This document shows positions 52,147-61,877 of a stretch of 64,000 bases of DNA, one piece after another; within the stretch, counting starts at the first letter, position 1; every line of letters begins with the position of its first letter. Made by a program: the position numbers and the translations under genes. A model generated the notes under the pieces. It was not told the DNA's origin and made no database searches. It saw nothing but the letters and a program-made list of their open reading frames with translations. The stretch comes from Pelagicoccus sp. SDUM812002 (GTDB lineage Bacteria > Verrucomicrobiota > Verrucomicrobiia > Opitutales > Opitutaceae): positions 1 to 64,000 of the forward strand of contig NZ_JARXHX010000016.1 of assembly GCF_031127835.1 (NCBI RefSeq), read 5' to 3'.

Positions 52147-54129
52147 ATGACCACGCGGATCCTCATTATCGACGAAGACTTAAACTCTCTGCGAACCTAT
52201 CGGGACACCCTCTCTCCCAAGTCGAAACAATGGTCCGTCGATTATGCAGAAAACGTCGAACAGGGTCTGGAATCAGCGGCGGCGAACAAGCCTGACATCG
52301 TGATCGTCGACCTGTCCGTTAACGATGGACACGGCAACGACATCCTGACCCGATTCGAAAAGTCCGCTCCAGAAGCCCAGCTCTTCATCACAGCCAGCGA
52401 GACCGACAAACCCAAACTCGAATCCACCCTCGGAGCCTCCTTCCAGTTTTTGCCAAGCCCATGCCCAGCCCAAAGACTGGTGTCCGAAATCCAACGCTGC
52501 GTCGCCATCGACAACTGGCTTGGAAACGACCGCGTCAAGGAGATCGTAGCCAAGATGGGCAAGTTTCCCAGCCTGCCGCCCATCTATCTGAAGGTCGTCA
52601 ACGCCCTTAACTCGAAACACGCCGACACTGACTCCATATCCCAAGCCATCGCCGGCGACCTCGCAATTTCAGCGAAAGTCCTTCAAACCGTAAACTCCTC
52701 CTTCTACGGCTTCGACGAAAAGATCTCAAATATCGCCGATGCGATCAGCATCCTCGGTACTGAGTGCGTAAAGAATCTCGTCCTCGCAATCCAGGTTTTC
52801 AACAACATCGGCCGCTCGGCTGACCAGAAGTCAATCACCGACGAACTCTGGCACCACAGCATGTCAGTGGCAGTTGCCGCCCGTCGCGTGGCCTCTTACG
52901 AATCGAAAAACGAAAAGGCAGGCGAAGAGGCCTACACCGCTGGACTGATGCACGACATCGGGAAGCTCATTCTACTCGACGCCGTCCCCCAAGAGTTCGC
53001 CGAAGCCCGTAAGCTAGCCAACGAAACCTCGATTTCCCAAGCAGAAGCTGAGACCCAAATCATTGGCTGCAACCACGCCGAAATCGGAGCTTACGTACTT
53101 GCCCGTTGGGGAATGCCTACCTCGCTCACCGAAGCCGTAGCCCTTCATCACGAGCCAATCAATTCCTTCGGCAGGTCCTTCTCAGCTCTCGCGGCCGTGC
53201 ACGTCGCCAATGCCATCGTGCACCACCGCCAAAAGCCCGGCCACCCCAGCGCTGCCATTAGTGAGGCCTACCTCGTGGAAATCGGAAAGTCCGACTCTTG
53301 GGACGACTGGCTCGCTGTATCATCAGGCAATAAACCTGCGCCCAAGGAAAAATCCGGACTTTCGCTCAAGAAGCAACCGAACACCTCACCTTCCTCTGCC
53401 CAACAGCAAACGCAGGCTGCGGCCTCAAAGGCTAACGAGCCAGAAACCGCGACAGAAACCTCCGGTTCCGACACTGCCGCACTGCAACCGGAGCAGGAAG
53501 CGTCTCGGAAAAGCAAGACTCCCCTTCTCGCCTTGGCTGCATGCGTCGCGCTCGCAGCTATCGGTATCTACCTATTGAATACCGTTGATAACTCCGACCC
53601 GTTCGAGGATTTCGCTTTTGAAGACGAACCCATAGAAAAGCTCCCCCATCTCACCGAGACCGAGCAACGTTCGGACCAAACAGCTAACCTCGACGAGAGC
53701 GAACCCGCGATCAAAGAGGAGAAAGCTGTTGAATCGACGGGGCTCGCCTCCAAAATCAAGGCAGCTCGAGATCTTTCCGAACTCTCAGGGACCGAAGACG
53801 CCCTACAAGAAATTTTCGACTCCCAAGAGGAAACAGCGCCTCTATCGACAAGCGAGGTGGCGGTGACAGCTCCTGAGCCCCGAGAGGTTAGCACGATCTC
53901 CGAGACCAAGAACGAGCTGCCTCAACCTCAGCTTCCAAAGGTCGAAGACCTATTTCCAAATATCGAGCTCGCCGGAATTTTCTACAACTCGGAACGCCCC
54001 CTAGCTAGCGTCAACGGCAGAATCCGCCGCGTCGGCGACACCGTGAGCGGCGCCCAGATCGTCCGCATCGACCAGCACCAAATCATCGTCAAGTACGAGG
54101 AAACGCTCCGCTCCTTCAAGCTCAACTAA
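52147..54129 (+). CDS. Receiver-HDOD protein with transmembrane anchor and GspB-like C-terminus
   Basis: 660 residues from ATG 52147, where the receiver begins (ILIIDEDLNSLRTY). Receiver with phosphoacceptor Asp55 (IVDLSVND). HDOD domain (about 135-390) with LPPIYLKVVNAL, LQTVNSSFYG, AGLMHDIGKL and LHHEP. A Ser/Gln/Glu-rich linker, one transmembrane helix (about 459-478), a second acidic linker, and a C-terminal domain of about 75 residues (IELAGIFYNSERPLASVNGR, VRRVGDT-like and QIVRIDQHQIIVKYEE) like the periplasmic end of GspB/PilP-type secretion proteins. Phosphorelay input would reach the periplasm. This order is unusual. Confidence 0.9.
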   Translation: MTTRILIIDEDLNSLRTYRDTLSPKSKQWSVDYAENVEQGLESAAANKPDIVIVDLSVNDGHGNDILTRFEKSAPEAQLFITASETDKPKLESTLGASFQFLPSPCPAQRLVSEIQRCVAIDNWLGNDRVKEIVAKMGKFPSLPPIYLKVVNALNSKHADTDSISQAIAGDLAISAKVLQTVNSSFYGFDEKISNIADAISILGTECVKNLVLAIQVFNNIGRSADQKSITDELWHHSMSVAVAARRVASYESKNEKAGEEAYTAGLMHDIGKLILLDAVPQEFAEARKLANETSISQAEAETQIIGCNHAEIGAYVLARWGMPTSLTEAVALHHEPINSFGRSFSALAAVHVANAIVHHRQKPGHPSAAISEAYLVEIGKSDSWDDWLAVSSGNKPAPKEKSGLSLKKQPNTSPSSAQQQTQAAASKANEPETATETSGSDTAALQPEQEASRKSKTPLLALAACVALAAIGIYLLNTVDNSDPFEDFAFEDEPIEKLPHLTETEQRSDQTANLDESEPAIKEEKAVESTGLASKIKAARDLSELSGTEDALQEIFDSQEETAPLSTSEVAVTAPEPREVSTISETKNELPQPQLPKVEDLFPNIELAGIFYNSERPLASVNGRIRRVGDTVSGAQIVRIDQHQIIVKYEETLRSFKLN

Positions 54130-54172
54130 ACGTGGGATCCGGGCCAGCAGGCCAGCCTAAATCACCTTCACA

Positions 54173-54207
54173 AAAGAGCCTGAACCTCCACAGAGGTGCG
54201 GGCTTTC
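54173..54207. terminator. Bidirectional terminator between convergent genes
   Basis: Outer stem AGCC/GGCT and inner stem ACCTC/GAGGT with a 3x3 internal loop and 4-base cap; A/T runs on both sides. Confidence 0.65.
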
Positions 54208-54228
54208 AAATTTGAGTTCTCAGCTGGC

Positions 54229-54597
54229 TTAGAAAGCGCTGGAATCCACGCTCTCGATCCACTGAACGTAGCTCGCGGCGTCGCCGTCATCGATGAACTC
54301 CGTCGTCCCCTCCACGTCGCCTTCCGCCGAGTAGAACATTAGGAAGGGAATGCCGGTAATCCCGAAACGTTCGCGAATCCCTTCCTCATCTTCCGACTTG
54401 CGCGGGATCAAAATCTTGGCGCCCAAGATGTCCTCGCTCTCCAAATACTTGTCCAAGGCATCGCTCTCCTTGAGAACTCCATCCAAGGCGTTGCACCATT
54501 TGCACCAGTCGCCGTTGCCCTTGAAAATCACCAAGAGACGCTTCTCTTCATCAGCACGTTTCGCCAAAGCCTTTTCGATATCGGAGATCCATTTCAT
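54229..54597 (-). CDS. Thioredoxin-like protein
   Basis: 122 residues from ATG 54597. Thioredoxin fold with redox motif WCKWC (C-x-x-C) preceded by VIFKGNGD and the cis-proline loop GITGIPFLMFY. It resembles the Thioredoxin_7 group, which have KGxxWCxWC. No signal peptide, so cytoplasmic. Target unknown. It is followed upstream by a TrmH-like gene in the same direction (62 bases apart), not clearly cotranscribed. Confidence 0.85.
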   Translation of the reverse strand: MKWISDIEKALAKRADEEKRLLVIFKGNGDWCKWCNALDGVLKESDALDKYLESEDILGAKILIPRKSEDEEGIRERFGITGIPFLMFYSAEGDVEGTTEFIDDGDAASYVQWIESVDSSAF

Positions 54598-54659
54598 AGG
54601 CCGCCCATCCAAAGGCCCCCGAAAAAACAATCAATCCCCGATTCCCTAATTCACTCCTC

Positions 54660-55457
54660 CTAAACCCGCCACTTCGCCAAAAAGACCGAAGCCGCCGCAG
54701 CTGCGTTCAAAGAGTCCCCTTTTCCGAATCGTGGAGCGAAAATCCTGCCCGTCGCCGCGGCCGAAACCTCGTCTGAAACCCCTCGAGCCTCGTTCCCAAG
54801 CACGATCGCGCATCGCTCAGGAAACGCGAAGTCCGACAACGAAACCGCCGACTCGTCCAGCTCAGTCGTGAAAACGTGGATACCAGCTTCTCGCAATCTT
54901 GAAACCGCATCCACTAGGTCGACACCCACTGCGACGGGAAGGTGAAACAGGCCACCCATCGTCGACCGCGCCGTCTTACCATTCTCCAGTTCAGCGCAAC
55001 CCTTGCCAAAGATAACGCCGTGCATCCCAAACCAATCGCAGCTTCGCACGATTGCTCCACAATTTCCGGGATCGCCCAGCTCATCGAGCAACACCAACCT
55101 GACCGGCCCGACCTCAGGCAGCGTCTCCATTAGCTTTTCTAAATCGCAGCCCACCCGGTCCACCAAAGCCATTACCCCTTGAGAAGCTTTCGTATCCGAA
55201 AGTTGGCCCAACTGACTGGCCGTCCCTTCGTAAGCTTCTCCCGCTCGCCCGAGCGCCTCGTCCAAGATCGTCTCCTCTCCGGTCTCCCGACGAGCCGATG
55301 GATCAAAAACCAATGCATGCAGTCGACAATCCGCCTTCATCGCTTCGTCTAAAAGATGCCAACCCTCTACAAAGAAACGGTCTTGCTCCTCTCTCGTTTT
55401 CTTCTGCAGGAATTTTCGAAAGATTGTAAGTTTGGTCTTGGATAAAGCCGTTGGCAT
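54660..55457 (-). CDS. TrmH/SpoU family RNA methyltransferase
   Basis: 265 residues. An N-terminal substrate-binding region (FFVEGWHLLDEAMK) is followed by the SPOUT domain: LLDELGDPGNCGAIVRSCDWFG (motif 1), CAIVLGNEARGVSDEV (motif 2) and DSLNAAAAASVFLAKW (motif 3), which form the trefoil knot and bind SAM. Members 2'-O-methylate rRNA or tRNA. The target is not determinable from sequence. Divergent from dinB. Confidence 0.93.
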   Translation of the reverse strand: MPTALSKTKLTIFRKFLQKKTREEQDRFFVEGWHLLDEAMKADCRLHALVFDPSARRETGEETILDEALGRAGEAYEGTASQLGQLSDTKASQGVMALVDRVGCDLEKLMETLPEVGPVRLVLLDELGDPGNCGAIVRSCDWFGMHGVIFGKGCAELENGKTARSTMGGLFHLPVAVGVDLVDAVSRLREAGIHVFTTELDESAVSLSDFAFPERCAIVLGNEARGVSDEVSAAATGRIFAPRFGKGDSLNAAAAASVFLAKWRV

Positions 55458-55537
55458 TCGAGCAGTAAGAGCAACAATCCGAAATTTCAGAAGCAGAAAC
55501 TTTCCACCAAACCACTCAGCACCCTAACCCAAAACCC

Positions 55538-56602
55538 ATCAACAAAAAGAGACAGATCATCCACATCGATATGGACTGCTTCTACGCTGCCATCGAAGTG
55601 CGCGACCACCCGGAACTTCGGGGCGAGCCCGTCGCAGTCGGGGGAAACAGCAGCCGACGCGGCGTTCTCACCACCTGTAACTACAAAGCTCGGACCTTCG
55701 GCTGCCACTCTGCCATGCCCACCTTCCAGGCCATGCAACGTTGCCCACACCTAATCGTCATGCCCGTGCGCTTCGATGTCTACCGCCGCGAAAGCCGACG
55801 CATCCGACGCATTTTCCAAGACTATACCGAGCTCATCGAGCCCCTCTCACTCGACGAGGCCTACCTCGACGTGTCCCATCACCAGAGTTCGGGAGCGACC
55901 CTAGCCAAGGAAATCCGGCGACGCATCCGCCAAACGACCGGTCTGACTGCGTCCGCCGGCATTGCTCCTAACAAGATGCTCGCCAAAATCGCCAGCGACT
56001 GGCGAAAGCCAAACGGCCAGTACGAGGTCAAGCCCAACGGTATCGAATCCTTCATGCACGACCTCCCAGTATCCAAAATCTGGGGAGTCGGAAAAAAGGC
56101 CGCCGCCCGGCTCGCTTCCCACAACCTCAGGACCTGCGGCGACTTGCAGCAAAAAAGCCGTCTTGAGCTTCAGCAACTTTTCGGAAAATTTGGCTCAGAG
56201 CTGTACGAGCTCTGCCGCGGTATCGACCATCGCGACGTAGTTTCAAATCGCATACGTAAATCCATGAGCTGCGAACGAACCTACTCCAAGGATCTTGAAT
56301 CCATCGAAGACCGCCAGCAGCACGCCGCCGATATTTTCCAAGAGCTCTCCCACGACCTCGCTCGCTTCAAGAGCGACCGTCCCATCGCCAAACTCTTCGT
56401 CAAGTGCAAGTACTCCGATTTCACTCGCACGTCCATCGAGCGCAGCGGCCTCCCCTTCCAGCTCTCCAGTTTCCAAGATCTCCTCGACGAATCCTACGAA
56501 CGGCGCTCCGACCCGATACGCCTCCTCGGCCTCGGCGTGCGATTCGTCGATCCCGAAGCGCAAAGCCGCTCCACTCGACAGCTCGAGTTTGACTGGGGGT
56601 AG
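55538..56602 (+). CDS. dinB: DNA polymerase IV (DinB), non-standard start
   Basis: Y-family polymerase. The catalytic Asp in IIHIDMDCFYA lies upstream of the first ATG/GTG/TTG (ATG 55571), so that start would delete it. The frame is open upstream only to a TAA at 55466 and holds no ATG, GTG or TTG. ATC 55538 would give MNKKRQIIHIDMD, the usual length; ATT 55484 is another candidate. The second acidic pair SLDEAYLD, the HhH region GVGKKAAARLASHNLR and the little-finger domain are complete (343 residues from 55571). An error-prone bypass polymerase. See findings. Confidence 0.9.
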   Translation: MNKKRQIIHIDMDCFYAAIEVRDHPELRGEPVAVGGNSSRRGVLTTCNYKARTFGCHSAMPTFQAMQRCPHLIVMPVRFDVYRRESRRIRRIFQDYTELIEPLSLDEAYLDVSHHQSSGATLAKEIRRRIRQTTGLTASAGIAPNKMLAKIASDWRKPNGQYEVKPNGIESFMHDLPVSKIWGVGKKAAARLASHNLRTCGDLQQKSRLELQQLFGKFGSELYELCRGIDHRDVVSNRIRKSMSCERTYSKDLESIEDRQQHAADIFQELSHDLARFKSDRPIAKLFVKCKYSDFTRTSIERSGLPFQLSSFQDLLDESYERRSDPIRLLGLGVRFVDPEAQSRSTRQLEFDWG

Positions 56603-56722
56603 GCACGAACTTGGTCGCTAACCCATAAGCAGCCTCCTTAGACTAAAATCAATTTGCCCTCTCCTCTCCCACCCCTATCCTAGAGTTTCGTTACTCTACT
56701 TTAGAAACCCTAGCCAATCGCA

Positions 56723-58786
56723 ATGGCAGCCACGGCCATCTTTAACCTCTCGCTGAGACTCACCCTAGTCTCGCTCGTGATAGTAGGCGCCTACCTCTTG
56801 GGAGATGCTATTTCTCCTGCAGTCACGCTTGCATCCCGTACAGCCTCCGAACCTGCTCCAAACGAGTTCGACCTCCTTCCAAGTGCAAGTACCTCCGACG
56901 CACTCAGGCTACTCGAGGAGGCATTGGAGTCGGGCAACGAATTCCTTGTCCACTACACAGCAGCCTACCTTGCCAAACGGCTCGATGTCCCCGAACTCTC
57001 AATACTTCTCGATACAAGTTCCAAATTCCAACACCCGCACAACTCGGTCGCTCGCGTCATCCTCGGCATCGAACTCGCCTATCGCTCGCCGGAAACCCTC
57101 GCGTCCCTGTTGAAAGAGGGCAGCTCTCAGCTACAAGACCGATTGGACACGAGTACTCTCTTCCGCTACTTCTCCAAGTCCCATCCCGAGTCCGCATTCG
57201 ATCTCGCTCGTTCCTTGGAAGAGCCGCATCGCGGTAGAGCTTTTCAAGGCATACGCACCTCGGAAAATCGAAGGGCCGAAGACCTGCTTTCGTCCTACCA
57301 ACATTCCCAAAACGAGCAACGTCGCCAAGAGTCATATCAAATCCGACGCGACTCCATCGTCGCCGCCATAAAGGACGGCAGCTACCTCCAGGACCCCGAA
57401 ATCTTCCACCAGGAATTCGTGAACGCTCTGTATCGGCACGGTGAAGAGGCCTTCGAAATCGCCCAGAAAATAGACAGTCCTGAAGTTCGCTTCAAACTGC
57501 TCCGCACTCTATTGAACCAGCCATGGGAGCCTTCGTCTCTCAAACGACAGCTCGACACCATAGCCAACTACCAAATCGGTGAATCAGCCTTCTCACCCAG
57601 CGCCCGCAATAGCCTATATTCGAACTTGCTTAAAAACTCCGAACCGGAGCTTCGCCCCGCTATCCTCGATTGGCTGGAAACCAATTTGACTCGAGACCAG
57701 CAGAACTCGTTTCTTCCCAATTCCTTCAACATTGCTACGGACTCTCCTCTCGAATTCCTCAATTCCCCTATTCTTCAAGAGGCTCCACCCTCGGTTCTCA
57801 AAAATCGACTCATGCGGAGCGCCCTAGCGCACCTAGCCAGCGAAGATCTTGATACTGCACTCGACTTCCTCACCCAGTACTCAGACACCGATCAGGCCGA
57901 GAACCTCCTGGCTTCCCTCGTCGTTCCCGCGTTCCAGAACACTTCTCTGGAGGTAGCGACCACCCTCTATCGTGAACTAAAGACACAAACCGCTCGTCAA
58001 CAGGCAATCGACGGTCTCGCCAATACACTAGGAAGAGCCAACCCCGTCGAATTTGTTCAGTGGGCCTCCCAAAACACAAATCCCCAAATTTTTGATACAG
58101 CTATCTATAACGTCGCGTATCATTGGGCGAATCAGAACCCCGAGGAGGCGGCAGCGTTTGCGGAAAACCTTCCCGCAAGCGACGCCAAACGAAACCTGCA
58201 GATCAACGTAGGTAGAAAGTTGTCTCAGTACTCGCCCCTCGCCGCTATCGAGTACGGACTCACCCTTGAAGATTCGCACACCCACTATGCAATCTTAAAC
58301 AACGCAGCGTTCGAGTGGGCCAAAGTAGACCCAAAGGAGAGTGCACAATTTTTCGTCGAAACCCTCGAGACCCCGCCCAGTCCCAACCCCAACCTCCCGG
58401 TTGAATACTACCAAATCGAAAGCCAAATCGCTTCGATCTTTCTGAACACTGCAGAAGCCTGGTCTACTTTCTCCCCAGAAGATGCTACCCGCTTCTTCGC
58501 CCTAACGACTAACCAAATGGCCGTCTCCTCGGGCTTTCCTACCAGCTTCGACAAATGGGTAGCGGAGGACGAATCCGCAGCTCTCGACTTCATAACGAAA
58601 CTCGACACTTCCCGCTACTCGGATGGAGCCCTCTCAAGCATCGCGAGCTCCATTTCCCTCATCACTCAGTACCCAGAAATCGCATACAAATTGGCAGCGG
58701 AAGTATCAGAACCCGAACACGCCGAAGCGACACGGATCACCATTCAAAACGCGGTACGAATTCACCAAGAAAGGCAGCAACAGTGA
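56723..58786 (+). CDS. Signal-anchored helical-repeat protein, hypothetical
   Basis: 687 residues. N-terminal signal anchor (about 5-32, LTLVSLVIVGAYLLGDAI). The rest is alpha-solenoid: repeated units such as PVEFVQWASQNT, PEEAAAFAENLP, PLAAIEYGLTL, PKESAQFFVET and SPEDATRFFAL, spaced about 30-40 residues. The pattern resembles TPR/HEAT-like repeats common in Verrucomicrobiota and Planctomycetes. Ends in a Gln-rich tail. The function is unknown. Its stop overlaps the start of the next, similar gene. Confidence 0.85.
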   Translation: MAATAIFNLSLRLTLVSLVIVGAYLLGDAISPAVTLASRTASEPAPNEFDLLPSASTSDALRLLEEALESGNEFLVHYTAAYLAKRLDVPELSILLDTSSKFQHPHNSVARVILGIELAYRSPETLASLLKEGSSQLQDRLDTSTLFRYFSKSHPESAFDLARSLEEPHRGRAFQGIRTSENRRAEDLLSSYQHSQNEQRRQESYQIRRDSIVAAIKDGSYLQDPEIFHQEFVNALYRHGEEAFEIAQKIDSPEVRFKLLRTLLNQPWEPSSLKRQLDTIANYQIGESAFSPSARNSLYSNLLKNSEPELRPAILDWLETNLTRDQQNSFLPNSFNIATDSPLEFLNSPILQEAPPSVLKNRLMRSALAHLASEDLDTALDFLTQYSDTDQAENLLASLVVPAFQNTSLEVATTLYRELKTQTARQQAIDGLANTLGRANPVEFVQWASQNTNPQIFDTAIYNVAYHWANQNPEEAAAFAENLPASDAKRNLQINVGRKLSQYSPLAAIEYGLTLEDSHTHYAILNNAAFEWAKVDPKESAQFFVETLETPPSPNPNLPVEYYQIESQIASIFLNTAEAWSTFSPEDATRFFALTTNQMAVSSGFPTSFDKWVAEDESAALDFITKLDTSRYSDGALSSIASSISLITQYPEIAYKLAAEVSEPEHAEATRITIQNAVRIHQERQQQ

Positions 58787-60576
58787 AAACGCTTTACGCT
58801 GTCGCCCTTTCGATTGCAGCCCCCTTGGCACTGTGGCTCGGCTATCGGCGGTCTCTACCTGAAGCTTCACCCCCTCCCCTCGGCGTGGAGAACGCTCCTC
58901 TTTCCGATTCCCAAAACTCGCCTAAGGATCTATCGGATGAGCTTATATCTCGCTCCCGACTCAGCGCTGAAGATGGTATCCAAAAAATTCACTCTTGGAT
59001 GGAGAGCAGTGACGCCCTCGCCAATCAATTCCCGCTCTACGACGCTATCGCTCGGCTCGAATACGGGTCGTTCCCATCGATTGCCGCCCAACTGAGTGCC
59101 CTAGATTCTGAACCTGCCAGAGAAGCGCTCGCTGTACTCTACCTGCGTTGGCGAAATACAGACCCCTTTGCTCTCGCCCGCTACCGCGAGCAACAACAAC
59201 CCTCGGGAAAGAACGAACCGATGACGCTTCAAGCCTTGATTGAAACCCAAAGCTACTTAAATGAAGCCAGCACCTTCAAACAGTTTCTGGTGGCCGCTTT
59301 AAATGTATCGCCAAAAGGCGCCTACAAGCAGCTCGACCAAATCACCGATTACGAGGCAGCGCAAACGATCCGTCTAGAGGCTATCGCCCACATCTCCCGC
59401 TCAGATCCGCACTTAAGCCTAGATCTCCTTCGCGACCTGTTTCCAGATTACAAATACAAACAAGCTGCGGGCAGCTATCAGGCCTTGTCCCAAATAGGAC
59501 ATAACCTGATTGGTAAAAGCCCGTCAGATCTAACCTCTTGGTACGAAAGTCAAAATCGAGACAGGCTCTCCACCGAGATAATAAGGAAGCTGCTCGAATC
59601 CTCTGGAACTAACAGCATCGCAACGCTCGACCTCGCTGCACTACTTCCTCCTTCACAAGACCGTGTTGCATTGCTCAATCGCCAGCTTCCAAATCTAGCT
59701 AGAGAAGATTGGGATGGGGCGATCGCGTGGCTTGAGCAAAACTTGGACAGTAATTCGAAGCAAGCTGCCCTCAGCGCTCTTGCTGGCTCAGGCGACAGCA
59801 AGTCGCGCAATAAACGCGTCAAGTTGCTCGAGCAAATTACATCCCCACAGCTTCGAAACCAAGCCACACGCCAACTCGTCGCCAACTGGGCCAGAGACGA
59901 TCTTCAGGCTGCTATCGATTGGTCTCGCGGCCTCAGTTCAAATTCTCAAAAGCAAATTGCCCTCAATTCGATAGCTCCAATCTGGATCCAGCAAGATCTC
60001 GACGGGTTCGACCGCTTTATCGAGGACCTACCAAATTCAAAATCGAATTCAGATCTCCGAGATACTTTGCGGGGCCACCTCCATAGTTTTCGGCTCTATT
60101 CGCCCTCAGTACCCACACTCGAAACCTCGGGCAAATCTCAACAAACCAAAACGCACCTAATCGCCCAACATACCACGGAGCTTCTCTACGACGACCCGCA
60201 GAAAGCGCTCGATATCCTCGTCGAACTTTACGCCACTGACCCCGATTCTAGCGCGCAAGCCACCGCTAGCATCGCACGCCGATGGGTGGAATTTGACCCG
60301 GTATCGGCTGGGCAAGCTATCCTCCCTCTCGGCGGCAAACGAACAGCAGACTCGCTTTCTGTCATATTTAATAACGTAGCCAGGAGCTCCCCTGAGGATA
60401 TTATTCCGCTACTAGAGCTCGTCGCCGACAATCGGCAGCGCGAGACAGCAATTCAGCACCTCACCTTCCACGCCGATCTCGTAGCCACCCGTCCAGATTT
60501 GTTCGACCAGATGCTACAACTCTTGGATGCTGCCCCCAGGGAAGAGCAAAGGCAGGCCGTCCATTCGGCTCCCTAA
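58783..60576 (+). CDS. Signal-anchored helical-repeat protein, hypothetical paralogue
   Basis: 597 residues. Starts with GTG in the GTGA overlap with the upstream gene and AAAGG nearby. N-terminal anchor (about 5-20, AVALSIAAPLALWLGY). Repeats share the W-x-x-x-D/N-P-x-x-A style: DWDGAIAWLEQNL, DLQAAIDWSRGL, DPQKALDILVEL and DPVSAGQAIL. It is a diverged partner of the protein at 56723, and the two probably act together. No enzymatic motif is seen. Confidence 0.85.
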   Translation: MKTLYAVALSIAAPLALWLGYRRSLPEASPPPLGVENAPLSDSQNSPKDLSDELISRSRLSAEDGIQKIHSWMESSDALANQFPLYDAIARLEYGSFPSIAAQLSALDSEPAREALAVLYLRWRNTDPFALARYREQQQPSGKNEPMTLQALIETQSYLNEASTFKQFLVAALNVSPKGAYKQLDQITDYEAAQTIRLEAIAHISRSDPHLSLDLLRDLFPDYKYKQAAGSYQALSQIGHNLIGKSPSDLTSWYESQNRDRLSTEIIRKLLESSGTNSIATLDLAALLPPSQDRVALLNRQLPNLAREDWDGAIAWLEQNLDSNSKQAALSALAGSGDSKSRNKRVKLLEQITSPQLRNQATRQLVANWARDDLQAAIDWSRGLSSNSQKQIALNSIAPIWIQQDLDGFDRFIEDLPNSKSNSDLRDTLRGHLHSFRLYSPSVPTLETSGKSQQTKTHLIAQHTTELLYDDPQKALDILVELYATDPDSSAQATASIARRWVEFDPVSAGQAILPLGGKRTADSLSVIFNNVARSSPEDIIPLLELVADNRQRETAIQHLTFHADLVATRPDLFDQMLQLLDAAPREEQRQAVHSAP

Positions 60577-60622
60577 AAAATCACTTCCAATTCACCCCCC
60601 ACTCCTCACCATCGGCTTTCCC

Positions 60623-61819
60623 ATGTCATCCCTCACTGGAAAAAGAATCACACTCATCATCACAGGCAGTATCGCCGCTTACAAAGCGATCGAGCTCATT
60701 CGCCTGCTCACAAAGGCGGGCGCTGAAGTGGAAGGTGTACTCACCAAAGGCGGTGCCGCTTTCATCACCCCGCTCTCCGTCGAAGCTCTCACCGGCAAGA
60801 GAGTCCACACAGAAATGTGGGACGAACATTCCTATGAGATGAACCACATCGAGCTCTCCCGTCGAGCCGACCTTATCGCCATCGCCCCCGCCACCGCTGG
60901 CATTATCGCAAAGATCGCCAATGGCATCGGCGACGACCTCGCTTCCTCGGTCTTGCTCGCCAGGAACAAGCCCATCCTGCTCGCTCCCAGCATGAATACG
61001 GAGATGTGGGAAAACGCCGCATTCCGTCGTAACCTTGCTCAAGCGCAAGCCGACGGCGCTATACTGGTCGCCCCGCAGACCGACACCCTCGCCTGTGGCG
61101 AGACCGGAATCGGAAAAATGGCGGAGCCTACGAGCATTTTTGACGCGATCGAGACCCACTTTCGATCCGCCGAAACCTTGAGCGGCAAAACCGCCATCGT
61201 CACCTCCGGAGGCACTATCGAACGCATCGATTCGGTCCGCTACATCAGTAATTTTTCATCCGGCAAACAAGGCAATGCTATCGCCCTCTCGCTCGCCCAA
61301 TCAGGGGCCAAAGTCTCTCTTGTAGTTGGCAACACCAAAGAACACGCTCCCAAACACCCAAACATTGAAATCATTCCTGTCGAATCCGCCGAGGACATGA
61401 AGGTTGCCGTCGATGCGAAGCTACCTGCCGACATCTTTGTCGGCTGCGCCGCTGTCTGTGACTTTCGCGTATCCAACAAATCGGACAAGAAGCTAAAGAA
61501 AGAAGCCGGTCTCGACCTCCAATTCGAAGAAAATCCCGACATCGCAAAAAGCGTTGGCACCTTAAGAAAAGAAGAACGGCCCCATCTGGTCATAGGTTTC
61601 GCTGCTGAAACCGACGAACTTATCCACCACGCGCAGAAGAAGCTAGTGAGCAAAGGCTGCGATCTCGTGGTCGCCAACGACGTGAGCCAAGGAGCAATCT
61701 TCGGCCAAGATCAAAACACCGTCCATTTTGTCACAAGAGAGTCGATACAAACGCTCGACACCTTGCTTAAATCGAAAGTCGCAGACGCAATAGTCGACTG
61801 GATACGGGAGCGGCTTTAA
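60623..61819 (+). CDS. coaBC: Bifunctional phosphopantothenoylcysteine decarboxylase/synthetase
   Basis: 398 residues from ATG 60623. CoaC half (about 1-185): GSIAAYKAIELIRLL, NHIELSRRADL (catalytic His), APATAGIIAKIANGIGDDL, PSMNTEMW and LACGETGIGKM. CoaB half (about 190-398): SGGTIERIDSVRYISNFSSG, KLKKE and DLVVANDV. It carries out the cysteine ligation and decarboxylation steps of coenzyme A synthesis with CTP and FMN. It starts 46 bases after the helical-repeat gene. Confidence 0.96.
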   Translation: MSSLTGKRITLIITGSIAAYKAIELIRLLTKAGAEVEGVLTKGGAAFITPLSVEALTGKRVHTEMWDEHSYEMNHIELSRRADLIAIAPATAGIIAKIANGIGDDLASSVLLARNKPILLAPSMNTEMWENAAFRRNLAQAQADGAILVAPQTDTLACGETGIGKMAEPTSIFDAIETHFRSAETLSGKTAIVTSGGTIERIDSVRYISNFSSGKQGNAIALSLAQSGAKVSLVVGNTKEHAPKHPNIEIIPVESAEDMKVAVDAKLPADIFVGCAAVCDFRVSNKSDKKLKKEAGLDLQFEENPDIAKSVGTLRKEERPHLVIGFAAETDELIHHAQKKLVSKGCDLVVANDVSQGAIFGQDQNTVHFVTRESIQTLDTLLKSKVADAIVDWIRERL

Positions 61820-61877
61820 AAGCTGAGTTGCTTCTGCGGAGAAAACCCGCAAGACAAAGTCCGATCTACTCTAATAT

